Below, piece after piece: positions 52,122 to 64,000 of a stretch of 64,000 nucleotides of DNA. The translations under genes were made by a program, and so were the position numbers. The notes under the pieces are model-generated. The model saw nothing but the letters and a program-made list of their open reading frames with translations, did no database searches and was not told the origin of the DNA. Numbering within the stretch: position 1 is the stretch's first letter; each line of letters begins with the position of its first letter. The stretch spans positions 124,890,140 through 124,954,139 of the forward strand of contig OZ020592.1 in NCBI GenBank assembly GCA_963971535.1. The letters run 5' to 3'. The stretch is from Notolepis coatsorum (lineage: Eukaryota > Chordata > Actinopteri > Aulopiformes > Paralepididae).

Positions 52122-53995
52122 CTATTCTTCATCAGAATTAGTTGATTCTCCACACTGAATCCATTCATCATCACTGCTACTCTCATCTGAGCAGTCATGA
52201 GATGTAAGCTGCTGGGGCAAGGGTATGACCAGTGATGCCACAGATTACTTGTAAAAATAATCTGATTACTGATTACTCCTTTAAAAAGTAATCTAGTTAC
52301 TTTACTGATTACTTTGAAAGTAACTAGGTTACGAAGTCATCGTCGTCGTCCCTGCTGCTGCCACAACATAGAATGACAACGTGAATTCTCTCTCTCACTC
52401 TCTCTTAAGTAGCCAAATTACACTATAAAACGAACTGGATAGTTGATTTAACTTCATGCTGAAGCCATTCTAAAATCAGCTATAAACGTAAACATGTGTG
52501 TATGGCTGTGTGCGAGCGCACGTCCCATTTCCGGTCTAGCTGACTGTACCCCTGACTCTCTTATCATCAGCATTATGAGATAGTAACTAAATAGTAATGC
52601 ACAGCCACTTGGAAAAGTAACTGTAATCAGATTACTGGCTTGTAAAAAGTAAGTAAATTAGATGACTATTTACTGAAAACGTAATCAGATTAGAGTAACT
52701 AGTTACTGGCATCACTGGGTATGACACACTAGCCGGCACTTCCCATTCACTAGTTCCCAGCCGTGACCAATGGGGGAAGGATGTTCTTGAAGGTTGTAAT
52801 GGAGCTGGCAATATGTAATGTAGTTTGTCCTTTCCACATGAAGATCCAAGGAGTCCTCATCAGCTGGGAGACGAATCGTACACTTCTTCTTCAATTTGTG
52901 CCACTTGGAAGCTCTGGCCTGGCCACACGTAACATCTGCACTCTCAGCATAAACAATTGAGAGGACAAATGCTTTCATATCCGCTCTCACTTCATCTTTC
53001 AACTCCAGACTCTCACCCACTCGTCCCAGGAGCTCTCTTGCCTCAGGAACAACCATCACCTTCTCCAACACCTTTTTCTTTCCATGCCCATAGAAGCCTG
53101 AGGTGTGGTCAATGAGCAGACTTTTGACGTAAGATGATTTGACCTCGCCCACTGGATAGCCATAGTCACTGTCTGTAGTCTGCTAAAAGAGATTGCAGTG
53201 AACGGATCTCACGCTCATCAAAGATGACAGTATCAACGTGTGTAAAGAACAAATTATTTGCCTCTGAGAGAGACACACTCTGGAGATGCATAGCATCATC
53301 TGTCTTGAAGACTGTGTGGTGGATATGCTTCATCCAACAGGCATAGTGGTACATTATATCATTTGCGTAAGGATCTGACAGTGCTGTCGTTGACTCAATT
53401 AGTCGTGTGAGACTATCCCTGAGCTCCTCATCTTCTATGAGGATTGTGTGGCGCTTGAAGGAGCGCCATGCTGACTGTGTGTTGATTCTTAACAGCTTGC
53501 CTTGTTTCCTGTTCGGGTGCCTCATGTCCATACCTTGCATACGCCACACACATTTTGTTTTGTCATGGAGAGGCCCACCCACTGACGAACGAAGGCGCTT
53601 TGGTGACGGTCCCTCTGCCTCTTCATCACATAAAGCACTCTGAGCAGGCATTTCAGATCTTGAACACTGAGCATTTTTAGTTTCGTTGTCTTTGCGTCAC
53701 CTGGCTTGCTTAAGCACAGCTGAAGATGAGATAGAAATATAACATGACGAATGCATGTAGTGATTGGTTGGCTCATCTTCCCAGGAGGTGGTTGTGTAAA
53801 CATTACCAAATTTATCAAGTCCTGGCCAGTTTTGGGCTTTTAAATATTTGCTGTCCCATTTGCCTTGATTTATAGTATCGGTGGGCTTACAAGGCATGTC
53901 ACATTTTAGGACACATTCATAGGACATTGTGTGCTTTCTTTCATTGGGAGGGAAAGCAACTTGCGTAGCCGCTGGTGGTAGCGTTTCTAACACAT
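52122..53995 (-). pseudogene. Unrecognised decayed coding region, possibly element-borne
   Basis: Three minus-strand blocks in order appear to belong to one protein. 53993-53697 reads CVLKCDMPCKPTDTINQGKW and PTNHYMHSSCYISIS (Cys/His-rich, zinc-binding-like). 53651-53166 reads KTKCVWRMQGMDMRHPNRKQ, DIMYHYACWMKHIHH and EIRSLQSLLADYR. 53152-52730 reads DHTSGFYGHGKKKVLEKVM, which looks like a helix-hairpin-helix, and LHVERTNYITYCQLHYNLQE then HPSPIGHGWELVNG. An acidic tail (SSSDDEWIQCGESTNSDEE) ends in a stop at 52122. The frames are broken and a hAT MITE (52230-52717) interrupts the tail. I cannot name the family. It lies between the inverted arms 50633-50952 and 55826-56133 and may be their cargo. 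No capsid, envelope or polymerase signature is visible. Confidence 0.55.
52230..52717. mobile_element. hAT MITE with exact 8-bp target duplication
   Basis: The ends CAGTGATGCC and GGCATCACTG are perfect inverted repeats. The target duplication GGTATGAC lies at 52222-52229 and 52718-52725. Many AGTAACTAGTTAC-type words occur inside. It inserted into the 3' part of the minus-strand coding relic. Confidence 0.93.
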
Positions 53996-54141
53996 TAGAG
54001 TGAATGGGATCCTTTAAAAATTAAATAGGCTTACGCTTTGAGCATTGCAGAGTTAGTAACGTTAGGTTTTATATGTTCTTGATGGTAGAACTATCTTTAG
54101 ACTAGTGAATAACGTTGATATCCTCAAACAAAGTGTCTTAA

Positions 54142-55085
54142 CACTATGGCATCCGTTCACGAGTATATACGTGTTTCGATTCCATGCGTTGTGGTCCAGA
54201 GCCACGAGTATACTCGTGACGAGTTGTTATTGTTTTATTCCATATTTATAACGCTTATTAGGTCCCCGATCCACTAGCAGGATCTTTCCACATAATTGAT
54301 TTTCGAAACATGCAGTACCGGCCAGATCCGCTTAGGGGCGCCATCGCTCCACTGCAGTATCATTGAGGGGATTTAAAAAAAAAAATGCTTTTTACAGTCC
54401 TGTGGGTGGATCATAGAGCCTTGATTCCAAACGAAGACCCTCCATCTTTGATCAGCTTGCCGAACGTTTTTTTCAGCGTGGAATAATGGGATTTATGATT
54501 AGCCAATGTGCATATCGATCTACCAGAATCCGATGACTGGTGAGGAAATGCTGCCGGCGATCACATGGCCTGATGGTAGGATAATATTACCCCAAATTAC
54601 AGCTGGATTGGACATTGTTTTATAACGTGATAGACTACTGACATTGGCTACCGGAACGCACACTCTATTGCTAATCAATAATACTGATCGGCGTTCCCCC
54701 GCCGCCCCCATTTCATCCATAGATGCTCTGTAATAGTCCGGATGCTACGCAGTTTGTTTTATTTCATTCGTATATATACAGCAGAAATGGCGTTTGATAT
54801 AACGGCGCCAACGTTTAGCCTTTTTTGCAGCCTCCTGCAGAAAAGCCTAGACGAAAAGCGCGATATACCTTATATTCACGACGCTATAAAATGACAACCA
54901 ACCGATGGATTTTTATTTTCTTTAAGCCATTATGAAGGCACGGTTTATGCACTCAAGTGACAATGAGAATGGACAGATAGCAATACTATAAATGATATAT
55001 AAAGCTCTTAGAAAGTACATCGGTTTGTTTACAATCCTCTGTCCTCTGAGGCCTAAATCGCAGCGGGGCTCCGGTCGTCATAGTG
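54142..55085. mobile_element. TTAA-flanked (piggyBac-like) MITE, second type
   Basis: TTAA at 54138-54141 then CACTATGGCATCCG, and GTCGTCATAGTG then TTAA at 55086-55089. The ends are inverted repeats of about 12 bp. Internal hairpin words CACGAGTATATACGTG and CACGAGTATACTCGTG. 944 bp, no transposase. Confidence 0.78.
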
Positions 55086-55089
55086 TTAA

Positions 55090-55825
55090 ATGTGTAACGT
55101 TAATGTTAGTTAGAGAAAAAGCGAGTGCGCAAGTGCTGACACTGAAAAAGGGGCGTTGCAACAAGGTCAAGATTACACACTCTTACACACACACAGGCCT
55201 ACAGTTCAGTACAGTGCACACCGGAATACAATATTCCCACACAAACCGAGACATTCCCACACAAACATAGATACATTGTATCATCTTGTGGGGGGCTGGG
55301 AGAGTGGCATAACACATTTTTTCGCAGCAACACCAATAAATAGCCACGGTTTGGATTCCTGTCAAGTTTATTCTGATATATTGATTTATTTCCATAATAC
55401 AGTTCTAAAACCCACAAAGCAGTTTACTCAATAAAGTGTCTTCATAGTCAGATTGCATACATATTTACCCATTTTCTTCAACATGGGTAACAGCATGAAT
55501 GAATATAATCCTATTTTCAATTGAATAAATAGGTATATTGTGTCTTGGGGCCATATAAAATAAGGTTTGATATGGGGACTGGTTATGATAAGTTAGTAAT
55601 GAAGTACAAAACTGGATAATAATCCTTATTTTTTGGGGTGGTTGGTACTGAGTTACACAGCGGGTCCATTCGGACCCAGAGTTTTTGTTAACACCAAAGT
55701 AAGATAAATAAATAAGCAGCGCACAAGGGTTCAATTCAGCTCAAGCAACTAACCTTGCTAGCTTTGCATACAGAATACTATTTTATGTTAGGCTACTGTG
55801 CAAAATAATTTTTGGTTCATTATGA
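55090..55825. other. No gene seen
   Basis: A CA-containing stretch near 55175-55262 and otherwise AT-rich sequence. No supported feature. Confidence 0.35.
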
Positions 55826-56133
55826 ATCCCCTTTGGAGCAAAAAATTGGCAGCCATCTTGCATTTGAAGGTCAACAATAGGTCAAATCATTATATAAACA
55901 CCAAATATGTATTCCTTGATCAAAATAAGCTCTGAAACCATGTATTGTGCATCATTGTAGGTCAAACCATTAAAAATTCATTTCCACGGCAGCCATTTTG
56001 GATATTTTTTCCCGCCTTTTAAAAAAATACACCCCGGCTAAATTTGTTTATTAACCCTCCTAGATGACAAATCCATTGAGAAACGGACCTCCGCTCTCCA
56101 CGGTCACGGAAGTGCCACAGATGACCCTACTAA
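55826..56133 (-). repeat. Right arm of the long inverted repeat
   Basis: Reverse complement of 50633-50952 with scattered differences. Ends GATGACCCTACTAA, mirroring the left arm start TTAGTAGGGTCATC. Confidence 0.9.
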
Positions 56134-56134
56134 C

Positions 56135-56469
56135 TAGGGATGTTCGATATTGGCTTTTTTACCGATACCGATATTGTCCAACTCTTAATTTCCGATACCG
56201 ATATATGCAGGATTTCCCCCCCAAAAAAACGGAATAATTTCAGGTAATTAACATTACATATATCTTGTCATGGAATTAACACAACATTATGCATACTTTT
56301 GACAATAAATAAAATAAGGATTTGTTCTTACTTGCTTGCCTGGGTAAATAAAGCTTAAATAAATGTAAAAAAGAAAAATATATATATATATTTGAAAACA
56401 GATACCGATCATTTCCGATATTACATTTTAATGACAATATCAGCAGGCCGATAATATCGAACATCCCTA
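56135..56469. mobile_element. hAT-like MITE, complete copy
   Basis: The ends TAGGGATGTTCGATAT and ATATCGAACATCCCTA are perfect inverted repeats. It is an inverted relative of 46592-46876. The flanking octamers CTACTAAC and CTCCCAAC agree at 6 of 8 positions, so its own target duplication is imperfect or altered. It sits against the end of the right inverted arm. Confidence 0.88.
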
Positions 56470-56592
56470 CTCCCAACTCCTTAATACGCTTGAATGAATT
56501 AAGCACCGATGTAGCGTTCGTTAGAAAGCGGTGCGACGCCTACAGACGTCACGAACAGGAGCGTGCAGTCGAGACACACGGCCCGCCTTTAA

Positions 56593-57460
56593 CACTTTCA
56601 TTGCCAACGACGAGAGTTCTTGTTTATTTTTTTATTAGCGATTTGAATTCATATTTCATCAATCTAGTCTCACGTTAGTGCTGCAAACTCTCTGAGCTCC
56701 ATTGGGAAAATACCGCCCCCTATCGTCTCTCCCTGTGGTACTGCACCCCTTTGGAATGGATTGAATGAAACACATGGGGGAAAAAAATCTTCTCAGGCAA
56801 GTCACCCGAGAGGATCGGATTCATTGCAGAGCCCCAAAACAGCGTGGAATACATATTTCCAGTACCCAGCGTTGGATCAATAAATGCGATCGATATTTGG
56901 AATGGCGATCAGGAATTGGAATAATCTTTTTGGAGAACATCTGATCTGAGGTAAGGAATCTATTTTACCAGTCTTAGGATAATCAGATATTTTTTCACAG
57001 AGATATCAACGTGTGCGCTATGTGTGTGTGTGTGCGTGTGCTGATCAGGAAATGAGAATCGATTTTTCAGCTCGCTTCTATAGCGTGCATAAGTACACAT
57101 ATACTATCGATAATCTAGCGTTTATTTGAAAACGATTCATAAATAGGCCGAAAAATTACAACGTTTTTTGTGTATTCCAGAATATTCCAGTAAAGGGCGA
57201 TTATCACAGAATCTTTATATTTTCCTGAAAAAAAAAAGCGTTTTTCAAAATGGTATAAAAGGGAAATTAACCGATTAAAAAAACAATCCGTTTCGACAAT
57301 GTTGACTGCAAACAAGTCATTGATAAGCCACGGCCAGATTAGACACATAGCCATAATTTAAGACATAGTTTATGCGTTTGCAAATATGAGAGCTCTATCA
57401 ATGAAGTGGGTGGTGGCACGGAAGCACTAAATCGTGCACCGAGCTCCGGCATTGAAAGTG
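56593..57460. mobile_element. piggyBac-like MITE (copy 3, inverted)
   Basis: TTAA at 56589-56592 then CACTTTCATTGCC, and GGCATTGAAAGTG then TTAA at 57461-57464. Both TTAA sites are intact. The body is the inverse of copies at 27177 and 31670 (AAGTCATTGATAAGC, CTATCGATAATCTAGCG). Confidence 0.87.
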
Positions 57461-57637
57461 TTAAAGTACTTTGATTGCACTTTTCTCTCTCGGATGCCTT
57501 GGTTTTTTTCTCTTCTAATTGCATTATGATGTCAGGTTGGGTCGCCACACGGATGCCGTCCCGTACTAAAACGCATGTCCTAACGCGGGGCACCGCAGAT
57601 ATCTCCACATCTTATGCCAGGCTTTTATGTCCCGGGG

Positions 57638-58009
57638 AAAAGGCGGGGAGGCAATTTCAGAGACATGAGGGAGAGTGAGCTTATGTGTCCAGCGGAAATA
57701 GAGCGAGCTCTATCACCTTTTAGAGCCCAAGCGCTACAGAGTAAATTTCGCAGAGTACATTTTACTCAAACTGAGTAAAATTTTACTCAGTTTGAGTAAA
57801 ATGTACTCAGTTTGAGTAAAATTTTACTCAGTTTGAGTAAAATTTACTCTGCGAAATGTACTGTATATACGTGCGCTATACATGCTCTACAAATGTTTTC
57901 CACAGACTGGATAAAAAAAGAATTGTAGCTTGAAAAGTGACGCAGAGCTCTATTTCCGCTGGACTGGTGAACTCACTCTTTTCTCTGAAATTGCCTACTC
58001 CACCTTTAA
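57638..58009. mobile_element. Palindromic MITE with hairpin core
   Basis: TCCAGCGGAAATAGAGC at 57688-57704 is inverted exactly at 57947-57963, and GGCAATTTCAGAGA versus TCTCTGAAATTGCC extends the arms outward. The core holds repeated TTTTACTCAGTTTGAGTAAA palindromes at 57762-57850. Confidence 0.82.
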
Positions 58010-58136
58010 TATTTAGAGCGCTCAAGCTGCAGTTTTACACACACTACGTAATCAGGAATTACATACATTTTTCAGCAGGGGGGGGTGGCAGAGCGCAGAG
58101 TCATCCACTTGGCATCATCCCCGGAGCAGAGTGAGG

Positions 58137-58842
58137 TAAGGGCGCTTTCACATATAGTTTTGGTGGACTGTGTGCGGTTCTGGTGGTGAAGTTGCAACAT
58201 TGTTGCATTCGTCATTTGGTTCGTCTGCATTCACATTGCAATTTGTCAAGCGCACCAAACTTTCTGAACAATGTCACACGGTCGAAAAGGGCGCTCGTCT
58301 ATTGGACACAATGGAGAGTGGAAATCCCTCCCCTTCAGGAAGTTAAATCTGCAAAAACACAAACAGCCGCAAGAAGCGTGATAGTAGAAGAGTGTGGCAC
58401 TGATCCATCGTTCGATTATAACCCATTACCGCCATCCGCTAAACAACTTGTACACCTCGTTGTTTTTGTGAGTGCCCACAAGCAGCTGTTTTATTTGGTC
58501 TTCTGCCCATATGTCGATCAGGGCTTTCACTTCATCATTCGCCCAAGTCTGTCCACGAGACATGTTTACAGTGTGCTTGTTTTGCAGTGAATGCCGCGCG
58601 CCGCAGTGTTTTTTTCTTCCTGATTTGGTGCAGTTTATCATCAGTTTATCATCAACTGTGCACAGTTTATCAGGTGACTTCCTATATTTGGTCTGCGTTT
58701 GGTCCGATGAAGCGAACCTAGACCTATGTTTTTTTGGCGGACCAGAGTTCGCATGTTTGGTCCGCACCAGAGTTCGACTGCGCATTCACACCACCCCAAA
58801 AAAGTCCAGACCAAACTGCTCTGGTGTGAAAGCACCGTGTTG
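58137..58842 (-). mobile_element. Harbinger-like DNA element with Myb/SANT-like ORF remnant
   Basis: The ends AAGGGCGCTTTCACATA and TGGTGTGAAAGCACCG are inverted relatives. On the minus strand MSRGQTWANDEVKALIDIWA then EDQIKQLLVGTHKNNEVYKL is a Myb/SANT (trihelix)-like DNA-binding domain of the kind carried by PIF/Harbinger elements. The transposase is absent and the ORF is only partial. Confidence 0.65.
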
Positions 58843-59867
58843 TTCAGAGATAGGGGCAGACGATACGACCTGAAACCCATGTCACAGTAAGTTATTAACC
58901 TCGGTAGCAATAAATTAAATAAAAAAATGTAAACACCAGCACACAACCACATTCTACATCTGTCAACACGTTTGTCTGTCGACTTGTGATTGTTAGGTTT
59001 GTCCATCCAGACTCTACCTGTTTGTCTATAGACATGCGGTTGCTTGTTGTACATTCAGTTGAATTAAAGGGGCAGAGAATGAACTAGTCCACGCACAGGA
59101 GGAGGAATGTGTAGAAAATTAGGTCTGTGAGAAATTCCTAATGTCAGTATCTGTTTATCGCCAAGCCCTCCAGAGACATTACAACAGGGGACACAGTGGC
59201 TGCTGCAAGAACCAAACAACGTGACACAATGGCCCTAGACTCGAGCAACTGGTGTTATATCTACAGTGGCCGCTATATCGCTGCGTAAGGACACTCAAAC
59301 CGGCACTAAACCCAAAAGCTGCTCCAGGGGCGCTGCCATGTATGTGCGTGTGGTAACTCAAAAGGTTCCACCGTGTCCTTCAGTTATACAGGAGAGAAGA
59401 CACAGGACGTCCACCATGTCCTTCAGTTATACAGGAGACACAAGACATCTGGGTACCAACAGGACATTACATGACATGCTGATGATAATGTTTTGATATT
59501 TTCCACTGATTATCTAAAATATACAAAAAGAGTAGGTGAGCGGCTGGCGTGTTTTCTTCTTTCTCTCGCCACCTTGTTGTGCATCTACACTCGGATATGG
59601 ATCTTTTTCCGTTGCTGGAGCTGAAATGGCAAATCAATAACATCAATCGATCAATATCGGTCACCGACTCATCTATTGTAGATGGGAGGAATTGGTTTTG
59701 AACAGAGTTATTGTACTCAAAACACGCTGTAATGTCATCATCCGATGCCATGTTTATGCTCTTTGTAAAAGACTCAACGATGTCAGTCATTTCACTGTTG
59801 TCGCCTAATGACAAAAGAAAGTGGTTTGGCATAAAGAAAAAAAATACGTGTATACGTGCGAGTGTCA
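58843..59867. other. Mostly unassigned
   Basis: A short direct duplication around GTCCTTCAGTTATACAGGAG at 59378-59433. A minus-strand open stretch at 59467-59832 (MPNHFLLSLGDNSEMTDIVE) has no recognisable domain and is probably chance or an element remnant. Confidence 0.3.
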
Positions 59868-62800
59868 GAGAGAGACCTCATGACTGTATACATGTGAGTG
59901 TGTCAGAGAGAGACCTCATGACTGTATACATGTGAGTGTGTCAGAGAGAGACCTGATGACTGTGTCAGAGAGAGACCTGATGACTGTATACATGTGTCAG
60001 AGAGAGACCTGATGACTGTATACATGTGAGTGTGTCAGAGAGAGACCTGATGACTGTGTCAGAGAGAGACCTGATGACTGTATACATGTGTCAGAGAGAG
60101 ACCTGATGACTGTATACATGTGAGTGTGTCAGAGACCTGATGACTGTATACATGTGAGTGTGTCAGAGACCTGATGACTGTATATACATGTGAGTGTGTC
60201 AGAGACCTGATGACTGTATATACATGTGAGTGTGTCAGAGACCTGATGACTGTATACATGTGAGTGTGTCAGAGACCTGATGACTGTATACATGTGAGTG
60301 TGTCAGAGACCTGATGACTGTATATACATGTGAGTGTGTCAGAGACCTGATGACTGTATACATGTGAGTGTGTCAGAGAGACCTGATGACTGTATATACA
60401 TGTGAGTGTGTCAGAGACCTGATGACTGTATACATGTGAGTGTGTCAGAGACCTGATGACTGTATACATGTGAGTGTGTCAGAGACCTGATGACTGTATA
60501 CATGCGAGTGTGTCAGAGACATGATGACTGTATACATGTGAGTGTGTCAGAGAGAGACCTGATGACTGTATACATGTGAGTGTGTCAGAGAGACCTGATG
60601 ACTGTATACATGTGAGTGTGTCAGAGAGAGACCTGATGACTGTATACATGTGAGTGTGTCAGAGAGAGACCTGATGACTGTATACATGTGAGTGTGTCAG
60701 AGAGAGACCTGATGACTGTATACATGTGAGTGTGTCAGAGAGAGACCTGATGACTGTATACATGTGAGTGTGTCAGAGACCTGATGACTGTATACATGTG
60801 AGTGTGTCAGAGAGACCTGATGACTGTATACATGTGAGTGTGTCAGAGAGAGACCTGATGACTGTATACATGTGAGTGTCAGAGAGAGACCTGATGACTG
60901 TATACATGTGAGTGTGTCAGAGAGAGACCTGATGACTGTATACATGTGAGTGTGTCAGAGACCTGATGACTGTATACATGTGAGTGTGTCAGAGAGAGAC
61001 CTGATGACTGTATACATGTGAGTGTGTCAGAGAGAGACCTGATGACTGTATACATGTGAGTGTGTCAGAGACCTGATGACTGTATACATGTGAGTGTGTC
61101 AGAGAGAGACCTGATGACTGTATACATGTGAGTGTGTCAGAGACCTGATGACTGTATACATGTGTGTCAGAGACCTGATGACTGTATACATGTGAGTGTG
61201 TCAGAGAGAGACCTGATGACTGTATACATGTGAGTGTGTCAGAGAGAGACCTGATGACTGTATACATGTGAATGTGTCAGAGAGAGACCTGATGACTGTA
61301 TACATGTGTGTCAGAGACCTGATGACTGTATACATGTGAGTGTGTCAGAGACCTGATGACTGTATACATGTGAGTGTGTCAGAGACCTGATGACTGTATA
61401 CGTGAGTGTGTCAGAGACCTGATGACTGTATACATGCGAGTGTGTGTGAGAGAGACCTGATGACTGTATACATGTGAGTGTGTCAGAGACCTGATGACTG
61501 TATACATGTGAGTGTGTCAGAGACCTGATGACTGTATACATGTGAGTGTGTCAGAGAGAGACCTGATGACTGTATACATGTGAGTGTGTCAGAGACCTGA
61601 TGACTGTATACATGTGAGTGTGTCAGAGACCTGATGACTGTATACATGTGAGTGTGTCAGAGAGAGACCTGATGACTGTATACATGTGAATGTGTCAGAG
61701 ACCTGATGACTGTATACATGTGTGTCAGAGACCTGATGACTGTATACATGTGAGTGTGAGAGAGACCTGATGACTATATACATGCGAGTGTGTCAGAGAG
61801 AGACCTGATGACTGTATACATGTGAGTGTCAGAGAGAGACCTGATGACTGTATACATGCGAGTGTGTCAGAGACCTGATGACTGTATACATGTGAATGTG
61901 TCAGAGACCTGATGACTGTATACATGTGTGTCAGAGACCTGATGACTGTATACATGTGAGTGTGTCAGAGACCTGATGACTGTATACATGTGAGTGTGAG
62001 AGAGACCTGATGACTATATACATGCGAGTGTGTCAGAGAGAGACCTGATGACTGTATACATGTGAGTGTCAGAGAGAGACCTGATGACTGTATACATGCG
62101 AGTGTGTCAGAGACCTGATGACTGTATACATGTGAGTGTGTCAGAGACCTGATCACTGTATACATGTGAGTGTGTCAGAGACCTGATGACTGTATACATG
62201 TGAGTGTGTCAGAGAGAGACCTGATGACTGTATACATGTGAGTGTGTCAGAGACCTGATGACTGTATACATGTGAGTGTGTCAGAGACCTGATGACTGTA
62301 TACATGTGAGTGTGTCAGAGAGAGACCTGATGACTGTATACATGCGAGTGTGTCAGAGAGAGACCTGATGACTGTATACATGTGAGTGTGTCAGAGAGAG
62401 ACCTGATGACTGTATACATGTGAGTGTGTCAGAGAGAGACCTGATGACTGTATACATGTGAGTGTGTCAGAGACCTGATGACTGTATACATGTGAGTGTG
62501 TCAGAGACCTGGTGACTGTATACATGTGAGTGTGTCAGAGACCTGGTGACTGTATACATGTGAGTGTGTCAGAGACCTGATGACTGTATACATGTGAGTG
62601 TGTCAGAGACCTGGTGACTGTATACATGCGAGTGTGTCAGAGACCTGGTGACTGTATACATGTGAGTGTGTCAGAGACCTGATGACTGTATACATGTGAG
62701 TGTGTCAGAGACCTGATGACTGTATACATGTGAGTGTGTCAGAGAGAGACCTGGTGACTGTATACATGTGAGTGTCAGAGAGAGACCTGATGACTGTATA

Positions 62801-64000
62801 CATGTGAGTGTGTCAGAGAGAGACCTGATGACTGTATACATGTGAGTGTGTCAGAGACCTGATGACTGTATACATGTGAGTGTGTCAGAGAGAGACCTGG
62901 TGACTGTATACATGTGAGTGTGTCAGAGAGACCTGATGACTGTATACATGTGAGTGTGTCAGAGAGAGACCTGATGACTGTATACATGTGAGTGTGTCAG
63001 AGACCTGATGACTGTATACATGTGAGTGTGTCAGAGAGAGACCTGATGACTATGTGTCAGAGAGAGACCTGATGACTGTATACGTGTGAGTGTGTCAGAG
63101 AGAGACCTGATGACTGTATACATGTGAGTGTGTCAGAGACCTGATGACTGTATACATGTGAGTGTGTCAGAGAGAGACCTGATGACTGTATACATGCGAG
63201 TGTGTCAGAGAGAGACCTGATGACTGTATACATGTGAATGTGTCAGAGAGAGACCTGATGACTATGTGTCAGAGAGAGACCTGATGACTGTATACATGTG
63301 AGTGTGTCAGAGACCTGATGACTGTATACATGTGAGTGTGTCAGAGACCTGATGACTGTATACATGTGAGTGTGTCAGAGACCTGATGACTGTATACATG
63401 CGAGTGTGTCAGAGACCTGATGACTGTATACATGTGAGTGTGTCAGAGACCTGATGACTGTATACATGTGAGTGTCAGAGACCTGATGACTGTATACATG
63501 TGAGTGTGTCAGAGAGAGACCTGATGACTGTATACATGCGAGTGTGTCAGAGACCTGATGACTGTATACATGTGAGTGTGTCAGAGACCTGATGACTGTA
63601 TACATGTGAGTGTGTCAGAGAGAGACCTGATGACTATACATGTGAGTGTCAGAGACCTGATGACTGTATACATGTGAGTGTGTCAGAGAGAGACCTGGTG
63701 ACTGTATACATGTGAGTGTGTCAGAGACCTGATGACTGTATACGTGTGAGTGTCAGAGACCTGATGACTGTATACATGTGAGTGTGTCAGAGAGAGACCT
63801 GATGACTGTATACATGTGAGTGTGTCAGAGACCTGATGACTGTATACATGTGAGTGTGTCAGAGAGAGACCTGGTGACTGTATACATGTGAGTGTGTCAG
63901 AGACCTGATGACTGTATACGTGTGAGTGTCAGAGACCTGATGACTATATACATGTGAGTGTGTGTGAGAGAGACCTGATGACTGTATACATGTCAGAGAC
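59868..64000. repeat. 4.1-kb tandem array of 34/36/38-bp units, continuing past the window
   Basis: The unit is TGTATACATGTGAGTGTGTC then AGAGACCTGATGAC (34 bp). Longer units insert GA or GAGA (AGAGAGACC, AGAGAGAGACC), giving 36 and 38 bp. Roughly 115 copies, with minor variants ATGCGAG, CTGGTGAC and TATATACATG. No end is seen. Confidence 0.97.

Noticed and set aside
59467-59832. Minus-strand frame of 121 codons as a gene
   Set aside because: No recognisable domain, no splice or promoter context, flanked by repeats.

Overview
This is a teleost fish genomic window. The evidence is a five-exon vertebrate kinase gene with fish-style sequence, fish-type LINE, SINE, hAT, piggyBac-like and BEL/Pao repeats, and very abundant micro- and minisatellites. 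The one clear host gene is NIM1K (serine/threonine kinase NIM1, AMPK-related family), on the + strand. Its coding exons lie at 26883-27161, 29977-30089, 36793-36914, 45662-45808 and 49266-50048. The splice phases agree across all junctions and give a protein of about 480 residues if one surplus G in exon 1 is discounted. A CpG-rich block near 10.2-10.5 kb and a short exon-like segment at 10654-10711 could be its promoter and untranslated exons, but this is inference.

Layout: 1-8.6 kb holds minisatellites and a LINE split by a young, broken BEL/Pao LTR element. 8.6-10.2 kb is microsatellites. 11.6-12.25 kb is a MITE. 12.3-19.3 kb is a nearly full-length L1-type LINE with a 16-bp target duplication. 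19.6-26.7 kb is nested L2-like LINEs, a hAT MITE, a 1.7-kb satellite that flips strand, and SINE/LINE debris. 26.8-50.3 kb is the NIM1K gene body, with introns filled by minisatellites and MITEs. 50.6-56.1 kb lies between two inverted arms of about 310-320 bp and holds an unrecognised decayed minus-strand coding region. 56-59 kb is more MITEs. 59.9-64 kb is one tandem array that runs off the window.

The most unusual observation is that NIM1K splice junctions have themselves become repeats. Intron 1 carries about 23 copies of a 31-bp unit, one of which matches the exon 1/intron 1 junction over 32 nt (17 exonic, 15 intronic). Intron 3 carries a 2.75-kb array whose core is an exact 16-nt copy of the end of exon 3. 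The exon 5 acceptor plus its first codons is duplicated 127 bp upstream. Decoy splice sites therefore surround three of the gene's eight splice junctions. Other notable structures are a perfect 49-bp inverted repeat just after the NIM1K stop codon, a tandem array of G-quadruplex-type motifs in intron 2, and a 5.6-kb pyrimidine-rich minisatellite in intron 3 that is open over long stretches in all three forward frames.
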